From: Cognatilysobacter tabacisoli | Lineage (GTDB): Bacteria > Pseudomonadota > Gammaproteobacteria > Xanthomonadales > Xanthomonadaceae | Assembly (NCBI RefSeq): GCF_003586305.1 | Contig: NZ_QXJI01000004.1 | Span: 124,001-188,000 of the forward strand | Direction of reading: 5' to 3' | DNA length: 64,000 nucleotides | In this document: positions 43,601 to 52,567 of the stretch, piece after piece | Position numbering within the stretch: the first letter of the stretch is position 1 | Layout: each line of letters begins with the position of its first letter | Notes under the pieces: model-generated | Databases searched by the model: none | The model's input: only the letters and a program-made list of their open reading frames with translations | Told to the model about the DNA's origin: nothing | Made by a program: the position numbers and the translations under genes

Positions 43601-43650
43601 CGTCGTTCTCCTGGCTGGGCCCGGGCCGGGCTGGCCGGGCTCTTGACCAG

Positions 43651-43679
43651 TCGACGAGCGGGCGCGACCGGATTCGACA
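43651..43679 (-). promoter_or_regulatory. Likely ECF42-type promoter of the DGPF/VOC/DoxX/sigma operon
   Basis: On the minus strand TGTCGA (43674-43679), a 17-base spacer, then CGTCGA (43651-43656). TGTCGA at -35 and a CGA/TC-type -10 are the elements reported for ECF42 promoters. The spacing and the 51 bases to the DGPF start codon fit a real promoter, so the sigma factor probably drives its own operon. Confidence 0.75.
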
Positions 43680-43788
43680 GGCCGCGCCATTTTTATTGGG
43701 GCGCGCAGGGACATCCCGCAGTGGGCCGCGTGCGGCATCATCGGGGCCTTCCCGCGCGGCGCCGCGCCCCACGCCACGGAGGCAACCG

Positions 43789-44175
43789 ATGCAGTACCTG
43801 ATGCTGGTCTACACCGACGACGCGCTGATGGACGCGCTGCCCGACGGGCAGTTCGACACGCTGATGCGCGGCTGCCTGGAACACGCCGACGAGCTGCGCG
43901 CGTGCGGTTCCCTGACCCATTCGCAGCAGCTCGAGCACCCGCGCACGGCGCGCTCGATCCGCGTGCGCGACGGCCGCATGAGCGTGGTCGACGGCCCGTT
44001 CAGCGAGACCAAGGAGATGCTCGCCGGCTTCAACCTGATCGAGGCCGACAGCCTCGACGAGGCGGTGCGGATCGCGTCGGAGTTCCCGTGGGCGCGCACC
44101 GGCTGCATCGAGGTGCGTCCGGTTCGCGACATGGACGCGGTCCGCCGACGGGTCGGCGCGGCCGTAGCGGCCTGA
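43789..44175 (+). CDS. Second DGPF (YCII-related) protein, divergent from the ECF42 operon
   Basis: A 128-residue protein starting at 43789 after a CGGAGG ribosome-binding site. 'MQYLMLVYTDDALMDALPDGQFD' and 'SVVDGPFSETKEMLAGFNLIEADSLDEAVRIASEFPWA' show the same DGPF motif as the operon's first gene. It lies divergent to it across 188 bases. I find no TGTCGA box on its strand, but an AT-rich stretch (ATTTTTATTGG) near 43691 could be part of its promoter. Confidence 0.92.
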   Translation: MQYLMLVYTDDALMDALPDGQFDTLMRGCLEHADELRACGSLTHSQQLEHPRTARSIRVRDGRMSVVDGPFSETKEMLAGFNLIEADSLDEAVRIASEFPWARTGCIEVRPVRDMDAVRRRVGAAVAA

Positions 44176-44184
44176 GGCCGCCGG

Positions 44185-44954
44185 TCAGGCCTTCAGCTTG
44201 TAGCCGGTCCGGAAGATCCAGTAGATGCCGGTCAGGCACAGCGCCAGGAAGCCGACGATCGCCGCCAGGCTCAGGCCCACCGGCACGTCGGCGCTGCCGT
44301 AGAAGCTCCAGCGGAAGCCGCTGACCAGGTAGACCACCGGGTTGAACAGCGCCAGCTTCTGCCAGAACGGCGGCAGCATCGTGATCGAATAGAAGCTGCC
44401 GCCGAGGAACGTCAGCGGCGTCACCACCATCAGCGGGATCACCTGCAGCTTCTGGAAGCTGTCGGCCCACACGCCGATGATGAAGCCGAACAGGCTGAAG
44501 CTCAGCGCGGTCAGCACCAGGAACGCCAGCATCCAGACCGGGTGCTCGATCTGGTAGTCGACGAAGAAGCGCGCGGTCAGCAGGATCAGCGCGCCGAGCA
44601 TCAGCGACTTGGTCGCCGCCGCGCCGACGTAGCCGGTGACGATCTCCAGCGTCGACACCGGCGCCGACAGCAGCTCGTAGATCGTGCCGGCCCACTTGGG
44701 CATGTAGATGCCGAACGAGGCGTTCGAGACGCTCTCGGTCAGCAGCGACAGCATCACCAGCCCGGGAATGATGAAGGCGCCGTAGCTGACCCCGTCGACC
44801 TCGCCCATGCGCCCGCCGATCGCCGCGCCGAACACGACGAAGTACAGCGACGTGGTCAGCACCGGCGCGATGATGCTCTCGGCCAGCGTGCGGAAGGTGC
44901 GCGCCATCTCGAAGCGGTAGATCGCCGCCACGGCGTGGGTGTTGAAGTGCAGGC

Positions 44955-44958
<4 letters not shown>
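44185..44958 (-). CDS. ABC-2 type exporter permease
   Basis: A 257-residue membrane protein with about six helices, starting at 44958 ([25 protein letters not shown]). '[56 protein letters not shown]' is the ABC-2 permease region, and '[39 protein letters not shown]' is the conserved C-terminal part. It overlaps the ATPase gene by four bases (ATGA). Substrate unknown; the family includes drug, polysaccharide and lipid exporters. Confidence 0.92.
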
Positions 44959-45908
<950 letters not shown>

Positions 45909-45978
45909 GGCGTCACCGGGGGCGTGTGCAGGCGGGCATCGTAGCCGCCGCGTTCGCGCCGCCGCGCGTCGCGGCCCA

Positions 45979-46242
45979 TCAGCCCAAGTCGCCGACGCCG
46001 CCGGCCGCGGTCGCGGCGGGGGCGCGCGTGAGCCGCGCCAGCAGCGCACGCACCGACGGCACCACCAGCAGTGAGACCGGCAGCGCCACGGCGAACGCGA
46101 CCGGCCACTGCTGCAGCCACGTCGGCCACACCCGCGCGGTCAGCCCGAGGTTCAGCACCGTCAGGGCGAGGCTGATGAAGCCGGACATCGACAGCGCGAC
46201 GAGCGGGACGAAGGCGAGCTGGGCCTGTCGGGGCGTGAGCAT
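45979..46242 (-). CDS. DUF2798 small membrane protein
   Basis: An 87-residue protein with two hydrophobic helices ('[24 protein letters not shown]' and '[21 protein letters not shown]'). The sequence '[44 protein letters not shown]' matches DUF2798. Function unknown. Seventy bases upstream of the ABC operon on the same strand, possibly co-transcribed. Confidence 0.88.
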   Translation of the reverse strand: MLTPRQAQLAFVPLVALSMSGFISLALTVLNLGLTARVWPTWLQQWPVAFAVALPVSLLVVPSVRALLARLTRAPAATAAGGVGDLG

Positions 46243-46428
46243 GGGCCGGGCCTTGCGAAACGGGGGAGCGCACAGCCTACGGACCGAGGCACGCGCCGAT
46301 AAGCCGCCGCGCGCCGGAATCTTCGTCCCGCCTGCGGGCCAATCGGGTCGTGCGGGGTACGCCGAGACGATGCCTCCGGCGCCGCGGCCGGGTGCATCCC
46401 GCGGTTTTTTTCCGCCGTAGCTGGCAAC

Positions 46429-46450
46429 GCCCCGCAGCGATGCGCGGGGC
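46429..46450 (+). promoter_or_regulatory. Hairpin upstream of the beta-barrel gene
   Basis: GCCCCGC-loop-GCGGGGC, 7-bp stem, 34 bases before the start of the gene at 46485. It is terminator-like but no plus-strand gene lies upstream, so it may be a leader structure of the mRNA or a remnant. Confidence 0.35.
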
Positions 46451-46484
46451 TTCCCCCATCAGCAGCACGACTACGAGGTGATGC

Positions 46485-47267
46485 ATGAAGCAGCAGCTCC
46501 TGGCGACCGTTCTGGTCTTCGCAAGCGCCCCCGCCTTCGCCGCGGGTCCGGAAGCCGGCAAGTTTTCCTTCTCGCTGTTCGGCGGCGTCGACGCGCCGGC
46601 CAGCGGTGACGTCCACGGCGGTGCGATCGCGCCGGTGCCGGATTTGGGCCCGTTGAACCCGGCGCTGGCCGGCGTCTCGGCCGAACTGCGGATCGAATCG
46701 CGCAAGCACGACCGCATCTACGACCTGGCCGAAGGCCTCGGACTGGAGCTGGGCTACGGCCTCAGCGACCGCAGCGAGCTGTTCGGGCAGGTGCGCTACA
46801 CGCGCGCGGACCAGGGGCGCGTGCAGGTCGGTGGCGCGTTCGTGCCGGCGCTCAACACGACGCTGCCGGTGTACGGCACGTTCGGCGAGTACAAGAGCCT
46901 CAGCGCCGAGGTCGGCTACCGCTATTTCTTCATGGACCCCGGGCACGCCCGCCCGTACGTCGCCGCCCGGCTCGGCGCCACCCAGACCGACGACATCGCC
47001 GCGACGTTCGAGATCCCGGACGCCGGCATCACGATCAACGACGCGCCGTTCTACAAGAAGGCGTGGAAGGGCAGCGCGGGCCTCGACCTCGGCGTGGTCG
47101 TGCCGATCTCGGAGCGCGTGCAGTTCCGCGCCGAGACCGGCGTGCGCTACGTCGACGACCTCGACGGCGACGACAGCGCGATCGGCGGGCTCGGGCTGGC
47201 GTCGATCAACGACACCGGCAGCCGGGTGTCCGTCCCGGTGTCGGTGGGGCTGCGCGTCGACTTCTGA
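46485..47267 (+). CDS. Outer-membrane beta-barrel protein
   Basis: A 260-residue protein with a signal peptide (about 1-20, ending AFAAG). The mature part alternates polar and hydrophobic residues in about eight to ten strands ('GKFSFSLFGGVDAPA', 'LGLELGYGLSDRSELFGQVRYTRA', 'SLSAEVGYRYFFMDPGHARPYVAARLGATQT', 'RVQFRAETGVRYVDDLDGDDS') and it ends in Phe ('VSVGLRVDF'), as outer-membrane barrels do. It belongs to the general outer-membrane-protein family with no assigned cargo. Confidence 0.88.
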   Translation: MKQQLLATVLVFASAPAFAAGPEAGKFSFSLFGGVDAPASGDVHGGAIAPVPDLGPLNPALAGVSAELRIESRKHDRIYDLAEGLGLELGYGLSDRSELFGQVRYTRADQGRVQVGGAFVPALNTTLPVYGTFGEYKSLSAEVGYRYFFMDPGHARPYVAARLGATQTDDIAATFEIPDAGITINDAPFYKKAWKGSAGLDLGVVVPISERVQFRAETGVRYVDDLDGDDSAIGGLGLASINDTGSRVSVPVSVGLRVDF

Positions 47268-47459
47268 CCTGCGCGGGCGGCTGCGGGCGGGCGCGGCGCC
47301 ACGTCGCGCCCGGCCCGCAACGGCGGATGCCCCAACGCCGCCTGAAGGCGAAGGGTGACCGGCGTCGCCAATCGCACCATGCGCGCGCGCGGCCGCCCCC
47401 ACGGCCGCGCGGGCTGATTACGATCCGCCAGCCGATTCATCCAACCGGGGGGAACCACC

Positions 47460-47789
47460 ATGAAGCGTCTTCTGCTCGCCACGTCGCTCGCGCTGTTCGC
47501 GCTCACGTCCACCGCCGCGCTTGCCGATGGCAAGGGCAAGGGCAAGGGTCACGGTGGCGATCGCCATGGCGGCCACTACGGGCACCCGCCGGGCAAGCAC
47601 AAGGGCTGGCACAAGGGCGAGCGCATCGACGTCGTCTACCTGCAGCCGCGCTACTACGTCGAGGACTACCGCCACTACCACCTGGCCGCACCGCCGCGCG
47701 GGCACCGCTGGGTGCGGACCGACGACGGCAAGTTCGTGCTGATCGCGGTGGCCACCGGAATCATCGCCGACATCCTGCTGCACCACTGA
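47460..47789 (+). CDS. RcnB-like periplasmic protein, second copy
   Basis: A 109-residue protein with a signal peptide (1-22, ending ALADG), a Gly/His/Lys-rich segment (KGKGKGHGGDRHGGHYGHPPGKHKG) and the RcnB-type core 'VVYLQPRYYVEDYRHYHLAAPPRGHRWVRTDDGKFVLIAVATGIIADIL'. The His-rich segment could bind metals. It is a homologue of the protein at 2373-2738, but its His-rich run is longer and its core slightly shorter. Ends in a near-perfect terminator. Confidence 0.85.
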   Translation: MKRLLLATSLALFALTSTAALADGKGKGKGHGGDRHGGHYGHPPGKHKGWHKGERIDVVYLQPRYYVEDYRHYHLAAPPRGHRWVRTDDGKFVLIAVATGIIADILLHH

Positions 47790-47812
47790 GCCGCGCTCGC
47801 AGGCGGTCAACG

Positions 47813-47842
47813 ACGAAAGCCCCGCATCGCGGGGCTTTTTCG
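47813..47842 (+). terminator. Intrinsic terminator of the RcnB-like gene
   Basis: 9-bp perfect stem AAGCCCCGC / GCGGGGCTT (loop ATC) followed by TTT, with CGA/TCG extending the base. A good rho-independent terminator. Confidence 0.88.
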
Positions 47843-47906
47843 TGGGCGATTGGGTGTGCCGATGCGGCGCGCGCGCATGCGACCGGTTTGGCCGCTGCCG
47901 CGTCCT

Positions 47907-47922
47907 CGTGACGTGCATCACA
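47907..47922. promoter_or_regulatory. CRP/Clp-like site upstream of a small secreted protein
   Basis: CGTGA-CGTGCA-TCACA, one mismatch from TGTGA-N6-TCACA. It lies 107-122 bases upstream of the gene at 48029. Suggestive because the other half-site is perfect, but weaker than the site at 19053. Confidence 0.45.
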
Positions 47923-48028
47923 GAAGGCGCATGGCGCGTGCTGAACGCGTCATTCCGAGCGCATCGGCGGTCGTGCGTGCATGACGACCGGCACTGTGGT
48001 GGCGCGCACGCAGGAGGAGGATGCAGTC

Positions 48029-48310
48029 ATGGACGCGCGATCGAGCGTGATGGTCACACGGCTCCGACTGATCGGTTGGAGCGCGGCGTTGGCGGGTGTC
48101 CTGGCGTGCCAGCCGGCCGTGGCGGCGTCGCAGCGCGCACCCGGGTCCGGCCCGGTCAAGGCCGCCGCGCAGGTCGATTTCCGCATCGTGATACCGGAGC
48201 GCATCCGGGTGCCGGCCAGCGCGGCGCCCGACGCGCTGCTGGCGCGCGACCAGCACCGCAGCGTCGAGCGTCGCGCCGACCGCACCATCATCACGGTGGC
48301 GCAGCCGTAG
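48029..48310 (+). CDS. Small hypothetical secreted protein
   Basis: A 93-residue protein starting at 48029 (MDARSSVMVTRLRLIGWSAALAGVLA), chosen because a strong GGAGGAGG ribosome-binding site lies 8-9 bases upstream. The signal peptide probably ends around AVAAS (residues 30-33). The rest contains a hydrophobic 'VDFRIVIPERIRVPAS' strand and a basic C-terminus. Not a named family. A CRP-like site lies in its upstream region. Confidence 0.7.
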   Translation: MDARSSVMVTRLRLIGWSAALAGVLACQPAVAASQRAPGSGPVKAAAQVDFRIVIPERIRVPASAAPDALLARDQHRSVERRADRTIITVAQP

Positions 48311-48337
48311 CGGCGCCACCTTCTCGGCGACCGGGGA

Positions 48338-48790
48338 TCAGTCCTTTTCGGTGCCGATGATCTTCCCGGTCTTCGGGTCCATCCGCACCTCGAAGTCGCG
48401 GCCGTTCTCATCGTCGGCCTCGGCCTTCCACACGCCATCGTCCCAGTCGATGTCATGCACGTTCGACCAGCCGGCCGCGGCGAGCTGTGCCTTGACGTCG
48501 TCCTTGCTCAGGTTGCCGACGAGTTCGTCCGGAAACACCTCGCCGGTCCGCGCATCCATGCGCAGCTCGACGCGGTTGCCGTCGGCGCTGCGTGCGTCGG
48601 CCGTCCACGTGCCGTCGTCGAACTGGATGTCGTTGATCTTGGTGTAGCCCTGCGCCTCGAGCTTGGCGCGCACCTGCGGCTTGGTCAGCGCGTCCTGGGC
48701 CATGGCGGTGCCGGTGGCGAATGCGGCGGCAAGGCCGAGGACGAGGGCGGTGCGCAAGGCGCGCGGGGCGAAGGTTCGGTTGGCATCCAT
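48338..48790 (-). CDS. Secreted protein with two PepSY domains
   Basis: A 150-residue protein with a signal peptide (about 1-31, ending AMAQD). Two copies of a PepSY-type domain follow: 'TKPQVRAKLEAQGYTKINDIQFDDGTWTADARSADGNRVELRMDARTGEVF' and 'SKDDVKAQLAAAGWSNVHDIDWDDGVWKAEADDENGRDFEVRMDPKTGKII'. PepSY domains may inhibit proteases or bind metals in the periplasm. The gene is on the opposite strand to its small neighbour at 48029. Confidence 0.9.
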   Translation of the reverse strand: MDANRTFAPRALRTALVLGLAAAFATGTAMAQDALTKPQVRAKLEAQGYTKINDIQFDDGTWTADARSADGNRVELRMDARTGEVFPDELVGNLSKDDVKAQLAAAGWSNVHDIDWDDGVWKAEADDENGRDFEVRMDPKTGKIIGTEKD

Positions 48791-48976
48791 CGCGATGCGT
48801 CTCCTGGGTGGGGGAGGGCGCAGTCTCGACAGGCGAATTCGAATCGCCGATGAAGCCGGCAGCGCACGGCTCAGCGCGGGTTTCGCGATGTCGGCCCGCC
48901 GTGAAGCGCGTCGCCACGGACGCACGCGGGAAGGCGGCCGCTGCGCGCGGCCGCCTCGTCGCGACGCGCTGGCGCC

Positions 48977-49303
48977 TCAGGCGAGCTTGCGCGAGGTCAG
49001 GTAGAAGCCCAGGTGGCCCAGGCCGGTGACGCCGAGCAGCACGGCGATCACGCCCGGGGTGACTTCGCGCCAGCCGGCCGCCTCGATCACGGCGAAGCCG
49101 ATGGCGAGCGCGAGCAGCACGATGCCCCAGCGCAGCGAGTTGTGGCGGCGCTGGTGCGCTTCGCCCTGCAGCATCGACCGGACCAGCTCGTCGGAGCCGT
49201 TGGCTGCGATGAGCTTGGAACGGACGCGGGCGTCGACGACGGACTTGATCGCGTAGACGATGCAGATGAACAGGGTGATCGGGATGAGGATTTCGAAGTT
49301 CAT
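48977..49303 (-). CDS. DUF6249-like membrane protein divergent from the ECF sigma gene
   Basis: A 108-residue protein starting at 49303 (MNFEILIPITLFICIVYAIKSV). It has two or three membrane helices (about 5-20, 60-80, 85-100) around a soluble stretch 'VDARVRSKLIAANGSDELVRSMLQGEAHQRRHNSLRWG'. This arrangement matches DUF6249. It is transcribed from a TGCAACC-N14-CGTATC promoter matching that of the ECF sigma gene next door, so it is probably a target of that sigma factor. Confidence 0.85.
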   Translation of the reverse strand: MNFEILIPITLFICIVYAIKSVVDARVRSKLIAANGSDELVRSMLQGEAHQRRHNSLRWGIVLLALAIGFAVIEAAGWREVTPGVIAVLLGVTGLGHLGFYLTSRKLA

Positions 49304-49363
49304 GGCGGGCCTCGGGCGGTCGAGCGGGACGGGATGGACGGAATGTCCGGGGTCGAGCCAGGA

Positions 49364-49390
49364 GATACGGGCCGCGGCGGATCGGTTGCA
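49364..49390 (-). promoter_or_regulatory. ECF-type promoter of the DUF6249-like gene
   Basis: On the minus strand TGCAACC (49384-49390), 14 bases, then CGTATC (49364-49369). The motif and spacing are identical to those at 49412-49438 on the plus strand. The start codon of the DUF6249-like gene is 60 bases downstream. Confidence 0.75.
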
Positions 49391-49411
49391 GGAAAAAAAT
49401 TCCGGCCCGGC

Positions 49412-49438
49412 TGCAACCGTCAGGCCCCTTCGCGTATC
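49412..49438 (+). promoter_or_regulatory. ECF-type promoter of the ECF sigma gene
   Basis: TGCAACC (49412-49418), 14-base spacer, CGTATC (49433-49438), 26 bases before the ATG at 49465. Matches the divergent copy at 49364-49390, as expected for an autoregulated ECF system. Confidence 0.75.
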
Positions 49439-49464
49439 CAAGCCACCATGACCCGGGACACGCC

Positions 49465-50037
49465 ATGACCGACCCCGACCAGCGCCTCGTCGCCGACGTC
49501 CTCGCCGGCGCCCCCGGCGCGTTCGAGCGGCTGGTGCGCGAGTACCAGGGCCTGTGCTGGCACATCATCCAGCGCATGGTCCGCCACCCCGACGACACCC
49601 GCGAGCTGTGCCAGGAGGCGTTCCTGCGCGTGCACCAGTGCCTGCACCAGTACCGCGGCGACAGCGCGCTGAAGTCGTGGATCGGCCAGGTCGCGTATTC
49701 GGTCGCAAAGCGCCACCTCGAGAAGCGCCGGATCCCGATCGCCGAGGTCGCCGACCCGGACGACGACGGCCTGTCGCTGCTCGACCAGGTCAGCGACGGC
49801 TTCGACCTGGAGGCGGCTTGCGCCGACGCCGAGATCGCCGCCGGGCTGCACGCCGAGATCGAGGCGCTGGCCCCGCTGCAGCGCACGCTGCTGACGCTGT
49901 ATCACCTGGACGACGTGCCGATCGTCGAGATCGCCCGGATCACCGGGCTCGCCGAGGGCACGATCAAGAGCCATCTGTTCCGGACCCGTGCGCGGCTGCG
50001 CGAGCGGCTGCAGGCCCGGATGGGAGTGACCGCATGA
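49465..50037 (+). CDS. ECF-family RNA polymerase sigma factor
   Basis: A 190-residue sigma factor. Region 2: 'FERLVREYQGLCWHIIQRMVRHPDDTRELCQEAFLRVHQCLHQYRGDSALKSWIGQVAYSVAKRHLEKRRIP'; region 4: 'LHAEIEALAPLQRTLLTLYHLDDVPIVEIARITGLAEGTIKSHLFRTRARLRERL'. It overlaps the next gene by four bases (ATGA) and has its own promoter with a divergent twin. ECF sigma factors switch on envelope or stress genes after release from a membrane partner, here most likely the protein encoded next. Signal unknown. Confidence 0.94.
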   Translation: MTDPDQRLVADVLAGAPGAFERLVREYQGLCWHIIQRMVRHPDDTRELCQEAFLRVHQCLHQYRGDSALKSWIGQVAYSVAKRHLEKRRIPIAEVADPDDDGLSLLDQVSDGFDLEAACADAEIAAGLHAEIEALAPLQRTLLTLYHLDDVPIVEIARITGLAEGTIKSHLFRTRARLRERLQARMGVTA

Positions 50038-50549
50038 AGACGACTGATCCGACCCCGCCGCGCCCCCCGTTCGACCCCGCCCGCCCCGGCGAGGTGCGCT
50101 TCGACGACCCGCGCGTCCGCGCCGAGTGGGACGCCCAGGAGCGCGCGCTGCGCGAGGAGCGCCTCGGCGTGCCGGTCGGCGACGATGCCCGGGTCGCCGA
50201 GTACCGGCTGCTGGCCCGGGCGCTGCGGCATCCGCCGCTCGACGCGGTGCCGTATGACTTCGCCGCGCAGGTGGCCCGCCGCGCGGCGGCCGGGCCGGCG
50301 TTCGACGAGCGACTGGAAGGTTGGCTGCTGCGCGGCCTGGTGGCGCTGTTCGCGGTGGCCGCGGTGGCGGTCGCCGGCGCCTACGGCGGCACGTGGTGGC
50401 CGTCCGGCGACGCGCTGGGAACGGTGCTGCCGGACGGCGCCGGCACCTGGGCCAGCGCGGTGATCGCGTGCGTGGCTCTGTCGTGGCTGATGCAGGGGCT
50501 GATGCGCCAGCTCGACGCCGGCCCCCGCGACGGCGCGCGCGCGGCCTGA
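50034..50549 (+). CDS. Probable anti-sigma factor, membrane protein
   Basis: A 171-residue protein translated from an ATGA overlap with the sigma gene. The N-terminal part (about 1-92) is soluble and charged ('DDPRVRAEWDAQERALREERLG', 'EYRLLARALRHPPLDAVPYDFAAQVARRA'), followed by two membrane helices (about 99-119 and 138-155). The order matches a cytoplasmic sigma-binding domain plus membrane anchor. It lacks the HxxxCxxC zinc motif of ZAS anti-sigmas, so the assignment rests on position and topology only. Confidence 0.72.
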   Translation: MKTTDPTPPRPPFDPARPGEVRFDDPRVRAEWDAQERALREERLGVPVGDDARVAEYRLLARALRHPPLDAVPYDFAAQVARRAAAGPAFDERLEGWLLRGLVALFAVAAVAVAGAYGGTWWPSGDALGTVLPDGAGTWASAVIACVALSWLMQGLMRQLDAGPRDGARAA

Positions 50550-50582
50550 GCCGCGCGGCGCCTCATCGGTGCGGCGTCGCGC

Positions 50583-51320
50583 TCAGCGGCGCATGCGCAG
50601 CCACAGCGTCTGCGCGAGCAGCACCGCGGCGATCGCGACCGCGACCCAGGCGGCGGTGTCGGCGCCGGCCAGCGACGAGGCCGACTGCTGCATGTACACG
50701 CCCGCCAGGCCCCACAGGCCGGCCAGCGTGTAGCCCACGCTGCCGCGCAGGCGCTGGTTGACCGCCAGCAGCAGCGCCGCGGCCAGCGCGAACAGCACCA
50801 GGCTCCAGCCCAGCATCGCGTCGGTCGGCAGCAGCCGGTACGCGACGATGACCTGCGCGGTGTTGAGGAACGCGGCCAGCGACAGCCAGCCGGCGTGCAG
50901 CGCCGTCGGGAACGCGGCCCACCAGCCCTGGCCGGGCGACGGCGCCGGGTCGCGCGCGATGCGGATCGCGGCGACCGCCAGCGACGCCAGCGCGCCCCAG
51001 ATGATCGCCAGCGCCAGCCAGAACAGCTGCTGCGAGAACACCGGCATCCACGCCGCGGTCAGCGCGAAGCCGAGCGCGGCCGGCAGGCGCGCGCGGTCGA
51101 GGCCGCTGCCGGCCGCGTCGCGCGCGCGCAGCTGCTGCACGCCGAACACCACGTCGAGCAGGAAGATCAGGCCCCAGATCGCGAACGCGTAGCCGGCGGC
51201 GACCAGCAGGGTCGGGTACTGGTTCGACACGGTGCCGTTGTCGGGGCCGAAGGTGCCCGAGTTCGACAGCCACGCCACGACGGGCATCAGCAGGGACAGT
51301 AGCAGGACGAGCAGGCGCAT
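50583..51320 (-). CDS. TspO-like tryptophan-rich membrane protein
   Basis: A 245-residue membrane protein starting at 51320 (MRLLVLLLSLLMPVVAWLSNSG), with about seven hydrophobic helices. 'YPTLLVAAGYAFAIWGLIFLLDVVFGVQQLRARDA', 'GFALTAAWMPVFSQQLFWLALAIIWGALASLAVA' and 'GWWAAFPTALHAGWLSLAAFLNTAQVIVAY' match the TspO/tryptophan-rich sensory family more than any transporter. TspO-type proteins bind porphyrins and other ligands in the membrane. It is longer than classical TspO (about 160 residues). Confidence 0.75.
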   Translation of the reverse strand: MRLLVLLLSLLMPVVAWLSNSGTFGPDNGTVSNQYPTLLVAAGYAFAIWGLIFLLDVVFGVQQLRARDAAGSGLDRARLPAALGFALTAAWMPVFSQQLFWLALAIIWGALASLAVAAIRIARDPAPSPGQGWWAAFPTALHAGWLSLAAFLNTAQVIVAYRLLPTDAMLGWSLVLFALAAALLLAVNQRLRGSVGYTLAGLWGLAGVYMQQSASSLAGADTAAWVAVAIAAVLLAQTLWLRMRR

Positions 51321-51454
51321 CGGGAAATCTCCTTGTCGTGGGACCGGGTGTCGGCCGGGCATCGGCCCGGGGCCGCACCATCCGCTACCTGAATGCGGCT
51401 CGGCGTGAAGAAGGCCCCGCGTACCATACGCGTCCCTTCGTACCGCGAGCCCCC

Positions 51455-52567
51455 ATGACCGTCGAGATCGACGACGTCGCCCTGCAGGCCCTGCTGCTGC
51501 CGTTCGCCGACGGCCTGCTGCCGTGGCCGGAGGCCTCCGGCGCGCCAGGCGCCGGCCCGGGCCGCGTCCTGTTCCTGCGCGCCCGCGACGGCTGGCCGCT
51601 GCACCAGCGCCCGCTGCCCGGGCTGGTGTGCGAGCAGGGCTTCAAGCCGCAGGTCGATGCGCTGCGCCGCTCCGGGCTGGCGGTGGTCGAACCCGACGCC
51701 CCCGCCGACGACGCCCGCTACCCGCTCGTGCTGCTGCTGCCGCCGCGCCAGCGCGACGAGGCGCGCGCGCTGTATGCGCAGGCCGTGGCGCGCTGCGCGC
51801 CGGGCGGCCGCGTGGTCGCGGCGCTGGCCAACGACGAGGGGGCCAAGTCCGGCGAGGCCGACCTGCGCGCGCTGGCCGGCCCGGTCGGCAGCCTGTCGAA
51901 GCACAAGTGCCGGGTGTTCTGGACCGCGCCGCTGGCCGACCAGGTGGACCCGGCGCTCGCGGCCCAGTGGGCGCGCCTCGACGCGCCGCGTCCGATCCTT
52001 GGCGGGCGCTTCACCAGCCGCCCCGGCGTGTTCGCGTGGGACCGCATCGACCCGGCGTCGGCGCTGCTCGCCGCGCACCTGCCGGCCGATCTCGCCGGCC
52101 GCGCGGCCGACCTCGGCGCCGGCTACGGCTACCTCGCCGCCGAGCTGCTCGAGCGCTGCCCGCGCATCGCCTCGCTGGACCTGTACGAAGCCGAGCACCG
52201 CGCGCTCGAACTGGCCCGCGCCAACCTCGCGACGCACGCGGGGACGCGGCCGATCGGCTTCCACTGGCACGACGTGACCGCCGGCATCGACAGCGCGTAC
52301 GACGTGATCGTCACCAATCCGCCGTTCCACGCGCACGGCCGGCACGAGCGCCCGGACCTCGGCCGCCGGTTCATCGCCGTCGCCGCGCAGGCGCTCGCCC
52401 CGGGCGGTCGCCTGTGGCTGGTCGCCAACCGCCACCTGCCGTACGAGTCCGCGCTGGACGCCAACTTCGGCAGCGTGCGCACGGTCGCCCAGCAGGGCGG
52501 CTTCAAGGTCGTCGAAGCGGTCAAGGCCGCGCGCCCCGCCGCCCGCACGACCGGGGCGCGGCGGTGA
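51455..52567 (+). CDS. rsmC: Class I SAM methyltransferase, RsmC-like (16S rRNA G1207)
   Basis: A 370-residue protein with a start at 51455 (MTVEIDDVALQ). The N-terminal half has the RsmC/RlmG-type degenerate domain ('RVVAALANDEGAKSGEADLRALAGPVGSLSKHKCRVFW'), and the C-terminal half the active MTase fold with 'AADLGAGYGYLAAELLERCP' (SAM site) and 'VIVTNPPFHAHGR' (catalytic motif of base-N2 methyltransferases). It fits RsmC, which methylates G1207 of 16S rRNA; RlmG is the alternative. It is the first gene of a coupled unit with the pseudouridine synthase and HAD genes (GTGA overlaps). Confidence 0.85.
   Translation: MTVEIDDVALQALLLPFADGLLPWPEASGAPGAGPGRVLFLRARDGWPLHQRPLPGLVCEQGFKPQVDALRRSGLAVVEPDAPADDARYPLVLLLPPRQRDEARALYAQAVARCAPGGRVVAALANDEGAKSGEADLRALAGPVGSLSKHKCRVFWTAPLADQVDPALAAQWARLDAPRPILGGRFTSRPGVFAWDRIDPASALLAAHLPADLAGRAADLGAGYGYLAAELLERCPRIASLDLYEAEHRALELARANLATHAGTRPIGFHWHDVTAGIDSAYDVIVTNPPFHAHGRHERPDLGRRFIAVAAQALAPGGRLWLVANRHLPYESALDANFGSVRTVAQQGGFKVVEAVKAARPAARTTGARR

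Noticed and set aside
43680-43788. An ECF42 promoter for the second, divergent DGPF gene
   Set aside because: No TGTCGA box is present on the plus strand in this region, so I only report the promoter on the other strand.
46429-46450. Terminator of an upstream plus-strand gene
   Set aside because: The gene upstream is on the minus strand, so no plus transcript needs ending here. I list it only as a hairpin.
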